Positions 15,982 to 23,925 of a stretch of DNA of 29,241 nt are shown here, in pieces. The stretch lies in contig PKUI01000151.1 of NCBI GenBank assembly GCA_002869605.1, positions 1-29,241 of the forward strand, given 5' to 3'. Positions within the stretch are counted from its first letter, which is position 1; each line of letters starts with the position of its first letter. This DNA comes from Desulfuromonas sp. (lineage in GTDB: Bacteria; Desulfobacterota; Desulfuromonadia; Desulfuromonadales; SZUA-401). A program made the position numbers and the translations under genes. A model generated the notes under the pieces. That model saw only the letters and a list, made by a program, of their open reading frames with translations. It was not told where the DNA came from and did not search any database.

Positions 15982-17100
15982 TCAAGGGTCTAGCGTTGTC
16001 GATTTGGTGCGGCGTAGCGGCAGGTGGACGGCGAAAGTTGTCCCCTCATCGTTCTTGCTGCGGACCTGGATGAAGCCGAGGTGCTCCTCGACAATCTTCT
16101 GGCAGGTCGCCAGCCCGAGGCCGCTGCCGGCCGTCTTGGTCGTGTAGAAGGGGGTGAAAATCTGGTCAATCTGTTCCTGGGAAATGCCCCGCCCGTCGTC
16201 AGTAACTTCGACGACGATCAAGGGGACCGGCTTCTCGTCACCCGGGTTGAGCTGGTAACGACTGGTTACGCGCGAGGTGACCTCTACGTTGCCACCCGTA
16301 TCGACCGCCTCGGCGGCATTTTTGATCAGGTTTAAAAAGAGCTGGGTCAGCAGGTTGACGTCCCCGGGGATCGGCGGAATACTCGGGTCGAGCTTGAGCT
16401 TGAAGTTGACCTCCCGCTCGCGGTGCGCTTCTTTCTGTAGTAGCAGGATATCGTCGAGCAGGCGTCCGAGGTTGACGTTGGTGATGCGTGCCTGCTGGGG
16501 GTCTCCGAGGTTGAGCAGTTGCTCGATAATGACTTTGATCCGCTCGACCTCGCGGACCATGACGTCTGTGTATTCCTGCAGGGGGGAGTTGAGGTCAAGC
16601 TCATGGCGCATCAGTTGGGCTGCGCCTTTGATGCCGCCAAGGGGGTTTTTGATCTCGTGCGCCAGGCCGGCGGCCAACGTCCCGAGCATCGCCAGGCGGT
16701 CGGCCCGTTTCATGGCTTCTTCGAGTTCTGCAATGCGAGACTGGTCGCGCAACACCAGGATGGAACCTTCCGTTTCCCCGGAGGCCGTCATCAGGGGGGA
16801 GACCGAGGCTCCGACTTTCAGCGGCGAACTGTATTCCTGAGGGATTTCGAAGTTTTCGTGCGAAGCGATGTGGCGCCCGTGTTGGCGCACTTCGGCGATC
16901 AGGTGCAGCAGGTTCGACTGACCGGGGAAGATATCTTTGGCCGCGTGCCCTATGGCCTGGCGTTTCGAGAGCCCGAGCATTTCCTGGGCCGAGGGGTTCA
17001 GGAAGCGGACGCGGCCGTCGAGGTCGAACGCTAGGAGCCCGTCCTCGAGATTTTCGAGCAGGCGTATGAAGTAGGCTTCTGGAAGCTGCGCGATGGTCAT
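15982..17100 (-). CDS. ntrB: PAS-domain histidine kinase, NtrB type
   Basis: Cytoplasmic sensor that would phosphorylate the NtrC-type regulator encoded next. The 372 residues have an N-terminal PAS domain (about 8-120), a HisKA domain with phospho-acceptor His148 in LAAGLAHEIKNPLGG, and an HATPase domain with NLIKNAAEAVD (N box), VTDDGRGI (G1) and GSGLGLATCQKIVEEH (G2). No membrane segment is present, as in NtrB. Its ATG overlaps the dusB stop as ATGA (17097-17100), so translation is coupled. In NtrB systems activity is set by PII protein; no glnB gene lies in the window. Confidence 0.88.
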   Translation of the reverse strand: MTIAQLPEAYFIRLLENLEDGLLAFDLDGRVRFLNPSAQEMLGLSKRQAIGHAAKDIFPGQSNLLHLIAEVRQHGRHIASHENFEIPQEYSSPLKVGASVSPLMTASGETEGSILVLRDQSRIAELEEAMKRADRLAMLGTLAAGLAHEIKNPLGGIKGAAQLMRHELDLNSPLQEYTDVMVREVERIKVIIEQLLNLGDPQQARITNVNLGRLLDDILLLQKEAHREREVNFKLKLDPSIPPIPGDVNLLTQLFLNLIKNAAEAVDTGGNVEVTSRVTSRYQLNPGDEKPVPLIVVEVTDDGRGISQEQIDQIFTPFYTTKTAGSGLGLATCQKIVEEHLGFIQVRSKNDEGTTFAVHLPLRRTKSTTLDP

Positions 17101-18068
17101 GACCCGTCCTTGATGATTCCGTTAAAGAATGAATCGAGCAAAGTTTCCATCTCGTCGAGATTGCGGGTGCGGTTGAGCGTTGCGCGAAACTGGGCCGAGC
17201 CGGGGAGCCCGTGTGTGTACCAGCAGAGGTGCTTGCGCATGTCGCGGGCCGCCTTTTGCGGCGGAAAACTCTCGAGAAACAGAGCCAGGTGCAGTTTGGC
17301 GACCCTGTAGCGTTCGGTCGCATCAGGGGTCGTTTCCGTTTTTCCATCCTGGCGCGCGAGGATGTCGCGAATCAACCATGGGTTGCCGTAGCCACCACGA
17401 CCTATCATGATCGCGTCACAGCCGGTTTCTGCGAACATCTGAAGTGCATCGTCAGCGCTGAACAGATCGCCACTGCCGATTACAGGCAGGTTTATGCAAC
17501 TTTTGAGCCGGGCGAGTTCCCGCCAGTCAGAATGGCCACCAAATCCCTCGCTGCGAGTGCGTGGATGAAGGGTGATGGCGTCAACTCCTTCGTTGGCGGC
17601 GATGCGCGCAACCTCCATGAAGTTACGCGAATCGTGATCCCAGCCAGAGCGGATCTTGATGGTCAGTGGTAGGTCAACGGCCTTGCGCACCGCGCTAATG
17701 ATCTGCGCGATTTGCTGTGGGTCCTTAAGGAGTGCGCTACCGGCGCCGCTACGGATAACTTTTTTAACCGGGCAGCCCATGTTGATGTCGATCAAGTTGC
17801 CATGGGGCGCAACTTTGCGTGCTGCTTCGGCCATCAATCCGGGGTCGGCGCCGAATATCTGGACCCCGAGGGGTTGTTCGTCGGGGGAGGAGAGTAGCAG
17901 TTCCGTGGTGCCACCGCCACCATAATGGAGACCGTTGGCGCTAACCATTTCGGTAAAGACCAGCGCCGCCCCGAAGTGCTTCATTAGGCGTCGATAGGGG
18001 AGGTCGCTGATGCCTGCCATCGGAGCCAGTAGGACAGGGTTGTTTAGTTCAAGGTTGCCTATTTTCAT
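17097..18068 (-). CDS. dusB: tRNA-dihydrouridine synthase, DusB/NifR3 type
   Basis: FMN enzyme that reduces specific uridines in tRNA to dihydrouridine. From the ATG at 18068 the protein has 323 residues, a normal length. A TIM barrel begins with NPVLLAPMAGISDLPYR; catalytic Cys99 lies in NMGCPVKKV; HPRTRSEGFGGHSDW and VIGSGDLFSADDA and MIGRGGYGNPWL bind FMN and substrate. The C-terminal helical RNA-binding domain covers about 245-320. A GTG four codons upstream (18080) is an alternative start; neither has a good ribosome-binding site and the family N-terminus favours the ATG. It leads the dusB-ntrB-ntrC operon. Confidence 0.93.
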   Translation of the reverse strand: MKIGNLELNNPVLLAPMAGISDLPYRRLMKHFGAALVFTEMVSANGLHYGGGGTTELLLSSPDEQPLGVQIFGADPGLMAEAARKVAPHGNLIDINMGCPVKKVIRSGAGSALLKDPQQIAQIISAVRKAVDLPLTIKIRSGWDHDSRNFMEVARIAANEGVDAITLHPRTRSEGFGGHSDWRELARLKSCINLPVIGSGDLFSADDALQMFAETGCDAIMIGRGGYGNPWLIRDILARQDGKTETTPDATERYRVAKLHLALFLESFPPQKAARDMRKHLCWYTHGLPGSAQFRATLNRTRNLDEMETLLDSFFNGIIKDGS

Positions 18069-18373
18069 AGCACGCCGCACTTTTTTTGAGCACTTTAACA
18101 GATTGTCACGGGGGTTCCAAGCACCTTCAGAATGAATACTGTATACAAAATACTTCTTGCTTTTGATGCTGTTGTTTGTTAGAACATGTTTTGAAAATCG
18201 GCAGAGTATTTGCGCCTATAGGTCGTCTCGCCATTTTCCTTTTGCCTTCGGGCGTCCTCAATATAGTTTATTTCAATGCAATAGCCGGTCCTTTGCTTGG
18301 GTCGGGCCCGTATTTTAGTCTTTGGTCGGCGGTTTTGCCGCCGGTAATTTCATCTGAGTAAAGGAGAGAGAGT
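18069..18373. promoter_or_regulatory. Divergent dusB-gltA intergenic region
   Basis: These 305 bases hold no credible gene. A perfect palindrome TGTATACA (18140-18147) sits inside an AT-rich stretch and resembles cores bound by GntR-type regulators. A 6-bp hairpin, CGGCGG (18327-18332) with CCGCCG (18338-18343), lies in the gltA leader 30 bases before the start, without a T-run. I see no -35/-10 pair for either gene that I trust. Confidence 0.4.
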
Positions 18374-19684
18374 ATGTCCACACTCAAGGAAGTTCTGCGT
18401 AAGAAGATTGATGAGCATCGCCCCCGGACCACCAAACTGGTCAAGGAATTTGGTGATGTTTCTCTGGGCGAAGTAACCATCAGTCAGTGCATCGGTGGTG
18501 CTCGTGGCGTCAAGTGCCTCGTTACCGACATTTCTTACCTCGACCCGATGGAAGGTATCCGTTTCCGCGGCATGACCATCCCCGAGACCTTCGAAGCTCT
18601 GCCGAAGGTTCCTGGTAGCGAATATCCCTATGTCGAGGGCTTCTGGTACCTGCTGCTGACCGGCGATGTTCCGACCATGGAGCAGACCCTGGAAGTCGTT
18701 GAGGACTGGAAGAAGCGTGCTGAGGTTCCCCAGTACGTTTTCGACGTTCTGAACGCTCTGCCTGAGGATGCACATCCGATGGCCATGTTCTCCACGGCGG
18801 TTCTGGCGATGCAGCGTGACTCGGTGTTTGCTAAGAATTACCGCGACGGCAAGTTTAACAAAATGACCTGCTGGGAAGACATGTACGAGGACAGCAACGA
18901 CATGATGGCCAAGCTTGGCCCCATCGGTGCTTACATCTACAACAAGAAGTATCGTAACAACGATCAGATTGCTGCCGATCCGAAACTCGACATGGGTGGC
19001 CAGTTCGCACACATGATCGGTCAGAGCGACGACTACAAGGATGTTGCACGTATGTACTTCATCCTCCATTCCGACCACGAGTCGGGCAACGTCTCGGCTC
19101 ACACCACTCACCTGGTTGCTTCGGCTCTGTCGGATGCCTACTACGCATACAGTGCAGGCCTCAACGGTCTGGCTGGTCCGCTGCATGGCCTCGCCAACGA
19201 GGAAGTGCTGCGCTGGACCCAGAACTTCATGGAGCAGCTCGGCGGCGAAGTTCCCACCGAAGAGAAACTCAAGGAAGCTCTGTGGGCTACCCTTAACAGC
19301 GGTCAGGTTATCCCCGGTTACGGCCACGCCGTTCTGCGCAAGACCGACCCGCGTTACACCTCGCAGCGTGAGTTCTGCCTCAAGACCGAAGGCCTCAAGG
19401 ACTACCCGCTGTTCCAGCTGGTCCGCATGATCTTCGAAGTTGCTCCGGGCGTTCTGACCGAGCACGGCAAAGCCAAGAACCCCTGGCCGAACGTCGACGC
19501 TCAGTCGGGTGTCATCCAGTGGTACTACGGCGTCACCCAGTACGAGTTCTACACCGTTCTGTTCGGTATCGGTCGTGCTCTCGGCTGCCTCGCCAACATC
19601 ACCTGGGACCGCGCTCTCGGCTACGGCATCGAGCGTCCCAAGTCGCTGACCACCGCGATGCTGGAAGACGTTGCAGCCAAGTAA
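18374..19684 (+). CDS. gltA: Citrate synthase, eukaryote-like type
   Basis: Condenses acetyl-CoA and oxaloacetate to citrate, the entry of acetate oxidation in the TCA cycle. The 436 residues resemble mitochondrial enzymes more than the usual bacterial GltA: the start MSTLKEVLRKKIDEHRP, the segment GIRFRGMTIPE, and PNVDAQSGVIQWYYG. Catalytic residues by position are His271 (GPLHGLANEE), His318 (PGYGHAVL) and Asp375 (NVDAQSG), matching pig His274, His320 and Asp375. A citrate synthase of this type is known throughout Geobacteraceae. AAGGAG lies 7 bases before the ATG; codon bias suggests strong expression; a perfect terminator follows. Confidence 0.95.
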   Translation: MSTLKEVLRKKIDEHRPRTTKLVKEFGDVSLGEVTISQCIGGARGVKCLVTDISYLDPMEGIRFRGMTIPETFEALPKVPGSEYPYVEGFWYLLLTGDVPTMEQTLEVVEDWKKRAEVPQYVFDVLNALPEDAHPMAMFSTAVLAMQRDSVFAKNYRDGKFNKMTCWEDMYEDSNDMMAKLGPIGAYIYNKKYRNNDQIAADPKLDMGGQFAHMIGQSDDYKDVARMYFILHSDHESGNVSAHTTHLVASALSDAYYAYSAGLNGLAGPLHGLANEEVLRWTQNFMEQLGGEVPTEEKLKEALWATLNSGQVIPGYGHAVLRKTDPRYTSQREFCLKTEGLKDYPLFQLVRMIFEVAPGVLTEHGKAKNPWPNVDAQSGVIQWYYGVTQYEFYTVLFGIGRALGCLANITWDRALGYGIERPKSLTTAMLEDVAAK

Positions 19685-19714
19685 TTGCGCTGACGCAACA
19701 GACCTGTAACACCA

Positions 19715-19748
19715 AGCGGGGATGTCATCTGACATCCCCGCTTTTTTT
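19715..19748 (+). terminator. Strong intrinsic terminator after gltA
   Basis: A perfect 12-bp stem (19715-19726 with 19731-19742) with loop ATCT and seven consecutive T residues (19742-19748). Confidence 0.93.
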
Positions 19749-19762
19749 GTTCCAACAAGGGG

Positions 19763-19795
19763 AAATATAAAAGGGGGACCATCCGGTCCCCCTTT
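19763..19795 (-). terminator. Terminator for the convergent methyltransferase gene
   Basis: A perfect 11-bp stem (19770-19780 with 19785-19795) with a 4-base loop. Read on the minus strand it is followed by TTTTATATTT. It lies 28 bases past the methyltransferase stop. Confidence 0.82.
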
Positions 19796-19823
19796 ATTGA
19801 TGTCGTGTCGCGATGCGAAAAGG

Positions 19824-20612
19824 TTATTTTTTGGCAGGGCGAGAGGCGTAGATCAGCAACTTGCGATCGGTAAAGCTTTCGACCTCACCGGCAAAGGTTT
19901 CAATCTGGAAGTAGTCCTGGATCTCGGCAGGAGCTTCGATCATCAGGCGGTTAAGTTCCTGGATGGCGTTGCGGTTCAGCCCGGAGCGTTGCGCCCACTC
20001 CTGAAAGTCGTGGGTCTTTTCGAAGACCTTGGTTTCGTGCAGGATGAACTCCGCGTCCTCGATCATGGACAACCACTCTGCTTTTGTGAATGCGCGGACG
20101 TGGGTCGGGTCGCGGCGTTGCTCGAGATCCTGGAAAAAAGCGGCGATTTCAGGTTCGTCAGGCTGCAGGGTGTCAATGATAGCCATTCTTCCGCCCCTGC
20201 GCAGCACGCGGTGAAACTCGCTGAGCGCGCGCGGGGTATCGGGGAAATGGTGCGGGGCGATGCGGCAGGTGAGTAGGGTGAATGACCCTGCCGGGAACGG
20301 GAGGTCTTCGGCGTCGGCTTCACGGAAAATGACGTTTTCGACATTGCCTTCCTCGCTGATGTACTCCTGGGCACGCTTGAGCATCTGCATGGTCAGGTCG
20401 GAGGCGACTACCTGTCGCACCATCGGCGCGAAAAACAGCGCCGTGTGCCCTCCACCGGTGGCGACATCGAGCAGCGTGTCGTCGGTAGTTGGCTTGAGCA
20501 GAGCCGCTGCTTCTTCCAGGTCCTTGCCGCTGGCAAAGCCCTTGTTGCGCACGTATCCATCGGCCGTGCGGCCGAACTGTTCGCGTACCCTGTCTTTGAA
20601 GCTTTTAGCCAT
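19824..20612 (-). CDS. Class I SAM-dependent methyltransferase, substrate unknown
   Basis: The 262 residues carry a Rossmann-type methyltransferase fold: motif I LLDVATGGGHTALFFA (about 47-62), acidic VVASDLTMQML, motif with FREADAEDLPFPAGSFTLLTC, and HRVLRRGGRMAIIDTL. This resembles UbiE/MenG-like and YcgJ-type enzymes, but the C-terminal half is not of the quinone methyltransferase kind and the substrate cannot be told. It is soluble and monocistronic, with GGGAG 8 bases before the ATG and its own terminator. Divergent to the permease gene. Confidence 0.86.
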   Translation of the reverse strand: MAKSFKDRVREQFGRTADGYVRNKGFASGKDLEEAAALLKPTTDDTLLDVATGGGHTALFFAPMVRQVVASDLTMQMLKRAQEYISEEGNVENVIFREADAEDLPFPAGSFTLLTCRIAPHHFPDTPRALSEFHRVLRRGGRMAIIDTLQPDEPEIAAFFQDLEQRRDPTHVRAFTKAEWLSMIEDAEFILHETKVFEKTHDFQEWAQRSGLNRNAIQELNRLMIEAPAEIQDYFQIETFAGEVESFTDRKLLIYASRPAKK

Positions 20613-20899
20613 GTAAGACTCCCGAAGCCGCCTGGGGATTTAGCTTGCTCAGCAGGTGGCTTCTGTTTAGACTAACGATCTCGAATCGCGCGAGAATAGC
20701 ATAAAAAATTGGTCTTTGGAAGCTTTCGATTTACGTGCTGTGTGGCGTTTTGAGGCCGCTTGGTGGTATGAGAATTGCTCATAAAGTCAGCTGTTAACGG
20801 TGTTGCTCACGCTGTCCAGGTTTTTCGATTCGGGTCGTCAGAACTCTGTCTGCACAGCTTGGTGCAGGACAAAAATTTACCTCTTAGGATGTTGCATCT
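20613..20899. other. Divergent intergenic region with an operator-like inverted repeat
   Basis: These 287 bases separate the methyltransferase and permease genes. A 17-bp operator-like element, TATGAG (20767-20772), 5 bases, CTCATA (20778-20783), lies about 115 bases before the permease start. No reliable -35/-10 pair or RNA gene is seen. Confidence 0.35.
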
Positions 20900-21892
20900 A
20901 TGCAAGGTTTATGGGCCGAGATCGGTCATTTTCTGGTTCATCTCGGTGAAGAATTGTTGTTTGTGTTGCCGTACCTGGTTGCTGGCGTGCTTCTCGAAGC
21001 CATCATCCGCACCTTTAAATGGCATGTTAAAATTCGAAAGGCGCTTACCCACTTCGGGGGCTGGTCGATACTGGTCGCAACACTGCTCGGCGTTGCCAGC
21101 CCTCTGTGTGCTTGTGCGACCCTGCCGCTGGTGATCTCCCTGCTGTTGGCTGGCTTGCCGCTGGCGCCGGCGATGGCCTTGCTGGTCACCTCGCCACTGA
21201 TGAGCCCGGCATCGTTTTCGATGCTTTCGGGGATGCTCGGTTCAACCTGGGCACTGACGATACTTGGGGCTGCGATCCTGTTGGGGCTGTTTGCCGGTTA
21301 CGTGACGCATTTTTTGCGCCGCTACGGTTTTACCGAAGAGAGTCTCTTCCGTAAGGAATTACCGCAGGGGGACTTTCACGACCCGGACTATCCCGTCGAA
21401 GATCTCCGTTGTGAGTGCGGCAAGCAGCTTTCGAATCGTGTTGATCGCTGCACCCACGACAAGCGACTGGTTTTTCTGGCGCGTTTCTGGGAGGGAAGCC
21501 TCAAAATAGGTAAGTTTACGCTGATCGGCCTGGTGATCGAGGTGATCGCGGTCAGTTTTATCAACCCGGGTTGGCTCTCAGCCCTGCTCGAGGGTGAATC
21601 GTTACTGTCCGTGATTCTGATCACTTTTGCTACGATTCCTCTGCACTTGCCCCAGGTGACCGCCGCTTCAATGTTGTTCGGTTTTTACATGCCCGACCCC
21701 GGGCAGGTCATTCCGCTTGCCAAGGGGCCCGGGATTGCACTGCTGGTTGGTGGACCGGTGACGGCGCTGCCGGTTATGGCTGTGTTCATCGCCATGTTCA
21801 AACGGCGGGTCCTGTTCCTTTATCTGGCGCTGTGCGTTACCGGGACCCTGCTGCTTGCTTTCGCGATACGCTGGTTGCCGCTGGTGAATTAA
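20900..21892 (+). CDS. Permease of the ArsP/YraQ (DUF318) type
   Basis: The 330-residue membrane protein has about eight hydrophobic segments in two halves separated by a polar loop. The first half has SPLCACATLPL (Cys70, Cys72), corresponding to the Cys-containing motif before a helix in ArsP-like permeases, and SPLMSPASF; the second half has a matching TFATIPLHLPQVTAAS. The central loop adds Cys171-x-Cys173 and Cys184-x-His186, a likely metal or thiol site. Related permeases export organoarsenicals or are of unknown use, so the substrate is open. No arsenic genes are nearby. AGGAT precedes the ATG. xerC begins 17 bases after the stop. Confidence 0.8.
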   Translation: MQGLWAEIGHFLVHLGEELLFVLPYLVAGVLLEAIIRTFKWHVKIRKALTHFGGWSILVATLLGVASPLCACATLPLVISLLLAGLPLAPAMALLVTSPLMSPASFSMLSGMLGSTWALTILGAAILLGLFAGYVTHFLRRYGFTEESLFRKELPQGDFHDPDYPVEDLRCECGKQLSNRVDRCTHDKRLVFLARFWEGSLKIGKFTLIGLVIEVIAVSFINPGWLSALLEGESLLSVILITFATIPLHLPQVTAASMLFGFYMPDPGQVIPLAKGPGIALLVGGPVTALPVMAVFIAMFKRRVLFLYLALCVTGTLLLAFAIRWLPLVN

Positions 21893-21909
21893 CCGCCTTA
21901 GGGACAGTC

Positions 21910-22812
21910 ATGGAGAGCCTGATCCGCACATTCGTGCACCACCTCAAGGTTGAGCGTAATCTCTCGCCGCATACCTGTGACGCCTATCTGCGTGATCTGC
22001 AGACCTTCAGACTGTTCTTAACCGAGACCCTCGCCTGGCCCGACGAGGGGCTGCGTTTGCTCAAGCGGGTGGACACCATCGTTTTGCGACGCTATCTCGG
22101 CGTGCTGTACAAGAGTCACAAGAAATCATCCATCGGACGCAAACTCGCGGCCATCAGAAGCTTCTACCGTTACCTGGTGCGCGAGGGGCAGTTGCAGAGC
22201 AACCCGGGGGAGGGTGTCGCCACGCCAAAGCAGGAGAAGTATCTCCCCAAAACGCTCAGCATCGATGAGGTGTTCGCGCTGCTCGAGAAGGATGCGGGCG
22301 CGAACCCGCTGTTTCTGCGTGACCGTGCCATTTTTGAACTGCTCTATTCGTGTGGGCTGCGTGTCAGCGAACTCACCGGCCTCGATGTTGCGCATCTTGA
22401 TCTACTCCAGGCGCTGGTTCGGGTGCTCGGTAAGGGGCGCAAGGAGCGGATCGTTCCGGTCGGGGGAAAGGCCCTTGAAGCACTGCAGCGGTATCTCGAT
22501 ACCCGGACCGGGGCTACTGACGATGAGCCACTGTTTCTCAATGCCCGGGGCGGACGCCTGACCCAGCGCAGCGTTCAGCGCAATCTTAAAAAGCACCTGA
22601 TGCAGGCCGGGATTTTGAGCCAGGCGTCTCCCCACAGCCTGCGCCATTCCTTTGCAACCCATCTGCTCGACGCCGGTGCCGACTTGCGCGCCATTCAGGA
22701 ACTGCTCGGGCACGCCTCCCTTTCGACCACCCAGAAGTACACCCAGGTCAGTGTTGATCATCTCATGAAGGTCTATGATCAGTCGCATCCGCGCGGACGC
22801 AAGAAAAAGTAA
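21910..22812 (+). CDS. xerC: Tyrosine recombinase, XerC/XerD type
   Basis: Resolves chromosome dimers at dif with a partner recombinase. The 300-residue length fits Xer proteins. An N-terminal SAM-like core-binding domain (about 1-95) is followed by the catalytic domain, where all six active-site residues are present: Arg151 (GLRVSE), Lys175 (LGKGRKER), His242 and Arg245 (PHSLRHSF), His268 (LGHASL) and Tyr277 (TQKYTQV). The ending SHPRGRKKK resembles XerC. I cannot distinguish XerC from XerD with certainty. The ATG with GGGA upstream is preferred to a start 26 codons earlier inside the permease gene. There are no mobile-element genes around it, so a housekeeping role is likely. Confidence 0.88.
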   Translation: MESLIRTFVHHLKVERNLSPHTCDAYLRDLQTFRLFLTETLAWPDEGLRLLKRVDTIVLRRYLGVLYKSHKKSSIGRKLAAIRSFYRYLVREGQLQSNPGEGVATPKQEKYLPKTLSIDEVFALLEKDAGANPLFLRDRAIFELLYSCGLRVSELTGLDVAHLDLLQALVRVLGKGRKERIVPVGGKALEALQRYLDTRTGATDDEPLFLNARGGRLTQRSVQRNLKKHLMQAGILSQASPHSLRHSFATHLLDAGADLRAIQELLGHASLSTTQKYTQVSVDHLMKVYDQSHPRGRKKK

Positions 22813-22832
22813 CCAAAATGGTCATAATTATC

Positions 22833-22860
22833 TTGACTCCCTTTTGGATGTCGGTAGACT
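22833..22860 (+). promoter_or_regulatory. Candidate promoter of the peroxiredoxin gene
   Basis: TTGACT (22833-22838) and TAGACT (22855-22860) with a 16-base spacer, 52 bases before the start codon. An AT-rich stretch with a short palindrome (ATAATTAT, 22824-22831) lies just upstream and could hold an operator. Confidence 0.5.
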
Positions 22861-22912
22861 AATGCGCATACATGCTCGACAGGAATCATTAGCTGCTGAA
22901 AGGAGCTGTCAG

Positions 22913-23515
22913 ATGAGCGTATTGGTTGGAAAACAGGCCCCGGAGTTTACGGCTGCCGCGGTGATGGCCGACGGGACCATTAACGGTGAATTTAAACTTT
23001 CTGATTACAAGGGGGAGTACATTGTGCTGTTCTTTTATCCCCTTGATTTTACCTTTGTATGTCCCACGGAACTGATTGCATTCAGTAAACGGATCAACGA
23101 GTTCAAGGAGCGCGGCGTCCAGGTGATCGGCTGCTCGATCGACTCCCAGTTTACCCACGTAGCGTGGCGCAATACCCCGGTCGACGAGGGGGGGATAGGT
23201 GCGGTGACCTATCCGCTGGTTGCGGACGTCAAGCACCAGATCTGCCAGTCCTACGATGTCGAGTTCGGCGAGGCCGGAGTCGCTTTTCGCGGTTCGTTTC
23301 TGATCGACAAGGAAGGGGTCGTGCGTCACCAGGTGGTCAACGATCTGCCGCTGGGGCGTAACGTCGATGAGATGCTGCGCATGATCGACGCCCTGCAGTT
23401 TACCGAGAAGTACGGCGAGGTCTGTCCTGCCGGCTGGGAGAAGGGGGACAAGGCGATGCGGCCCGATGCGGCCGGTGTCGCCAGCTACCTCAAGGATGAA
23501 GCGGAGAATCTCTAG
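22913..23515 (+). CDS. Typical 2-Cys peroxiredoxin (AhpC/Prx1 type)
   Basis: Reduces hydrogen peroxide and organic peroxides. The 200-residue thioredoxin-fold protein has peroxidatic Cys50 in FTFVCPTE and resolving Cys171 in EVCPAGW, the two-Cys pattern of the Prx1/AhpC group. Conserved GCSIDSQFTHVAW supports the family. The ATG at 22913 has AAAGGAG 7 bases upstream; a longer frame would include promoter sequence. No AhpF reductase gene follows, so reduction probably comes from thioredoxin. It ends at a bidirectional terminator. Confidence 0.95.
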   Translation: MSVLVGKQAPEFTAAAVMADGTINGEFKLSDYKGEYIVLFFYPLDFTFVCPTELIAFSKRINEFKERGVQVIGCSIDSQFTHVAWRNTPVDEGGIGAVTYPLVADVKHQICQSYDVEFGEAGVAFRGSFLIDKEGVVRHQVVNDLPLGRNVDEMLRMIDALQFTEKYGEVCPAGWEKGDKAMRPDAAGVASYLKDEAENL

Positions 23516-23537
23516 TCCGTTGCGCAACAATATCGAG

Positions 23538-23567
23538 AAAAAGGCGACCGTTACAGGTCGCCTTTTT
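23538..23567. terminator. Bidirectional terminator between peroxiredoxin gene and pilus operon
   Basis: A perfect 12-bp stem, AAAAAGGCGACC (23538-23549) with GGTCGCCTTTTT (23556-23567), and a 6-base loop. It serves the plus-strand peroxiredoxin gene and the convergent seven-gene minus-strand operon. Confidence 0.9.
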
Positions 23568-23578
23568 CTGTTTCAGGG

Positions 23579-23923
23579 CTATTCGCCGTAGAGGATCAAC
23601 GTCTGGGTTCGCCAGATATTAAACAGTGAAAAGTTTTCCAGGTCGGCAAAGTAGACCTTCTGCATGCCGTGGTTGGCGGCTATATCGGCTATCGCATTGC
23701 TGTTCAGTTCGGTATAGAGCCCGTAGCCTGAAAATGGTTCACGGATGCGCAGGATGGTTCCTTCGCCGGCACCTGTAACCACCGGGGTGTTGTTGAGGTC
23801 GAGGGTGTAGGGGGTTGCGGTCGAGGTCAACAGGTAGCCGGTGATCGGGGCCTGGCCAAAGAAGGTACAGCCGGTAAGAAGCAGCAGCGTCGTTACGCAG
23901 AGCAGGCTCTTGAGTAGAGGCAC
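23579..23923 (-). CDS. TRL-like small lipoprotein, last gene of the pilus operon
   Basis: The 114-residue product has a lipoprotein signal with lipobox LLTGC and a small domain ending VYFADLENFSLFNIWRTQTLILYGE. That ending matches the second half of the upstream protein (KVMKHADVEVVSVLFGAY..VLVYGD), so the two are related and both look like the TRL-like family of small periplasmic lipoproteins of unknown function. The GTG at 23923 is chosen because GGAG lies 7 bases upstream; a TTG two codons earlier overlaps the previous stop and is too close to that site. Two bases separate it from the previous gene. Confidence 0.75.
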   Translation of the reverse strand: MPLLKSLLCVTTLLLLTGCTFFGQAPITGYLLTSTATPYTLDLNNTPVVTGAGEGTILRIREPFSGYGLYTELNSNAIADIAANHGMQKVYFADLENFSLFNIWRTQTLILYGE

Positions 23924-23925
23924 GA

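Noticed and set aside
18176..18361. 61-codon frame in the gltA upstream region
   Set aside because: It lacks a ribosome-binding site, overlaps the expected promoter and leader of gltA, and has no recognisable features.
21910..22812. XerC/D-type recombinase as a sign of an integrated element
   Set aside because: The protein has the length and ending of housekeeping Xer proteins, and no phage, transposon, cassette or repeat boundary is visible nearby.
22821..22837. PerR- or Fur-like operator before the peroxiredoxin gene
   Set aside because: There is only a short GTCA...TGAC repeat and an ATAATTAT palindrome; the match to either known box is too poor to call.
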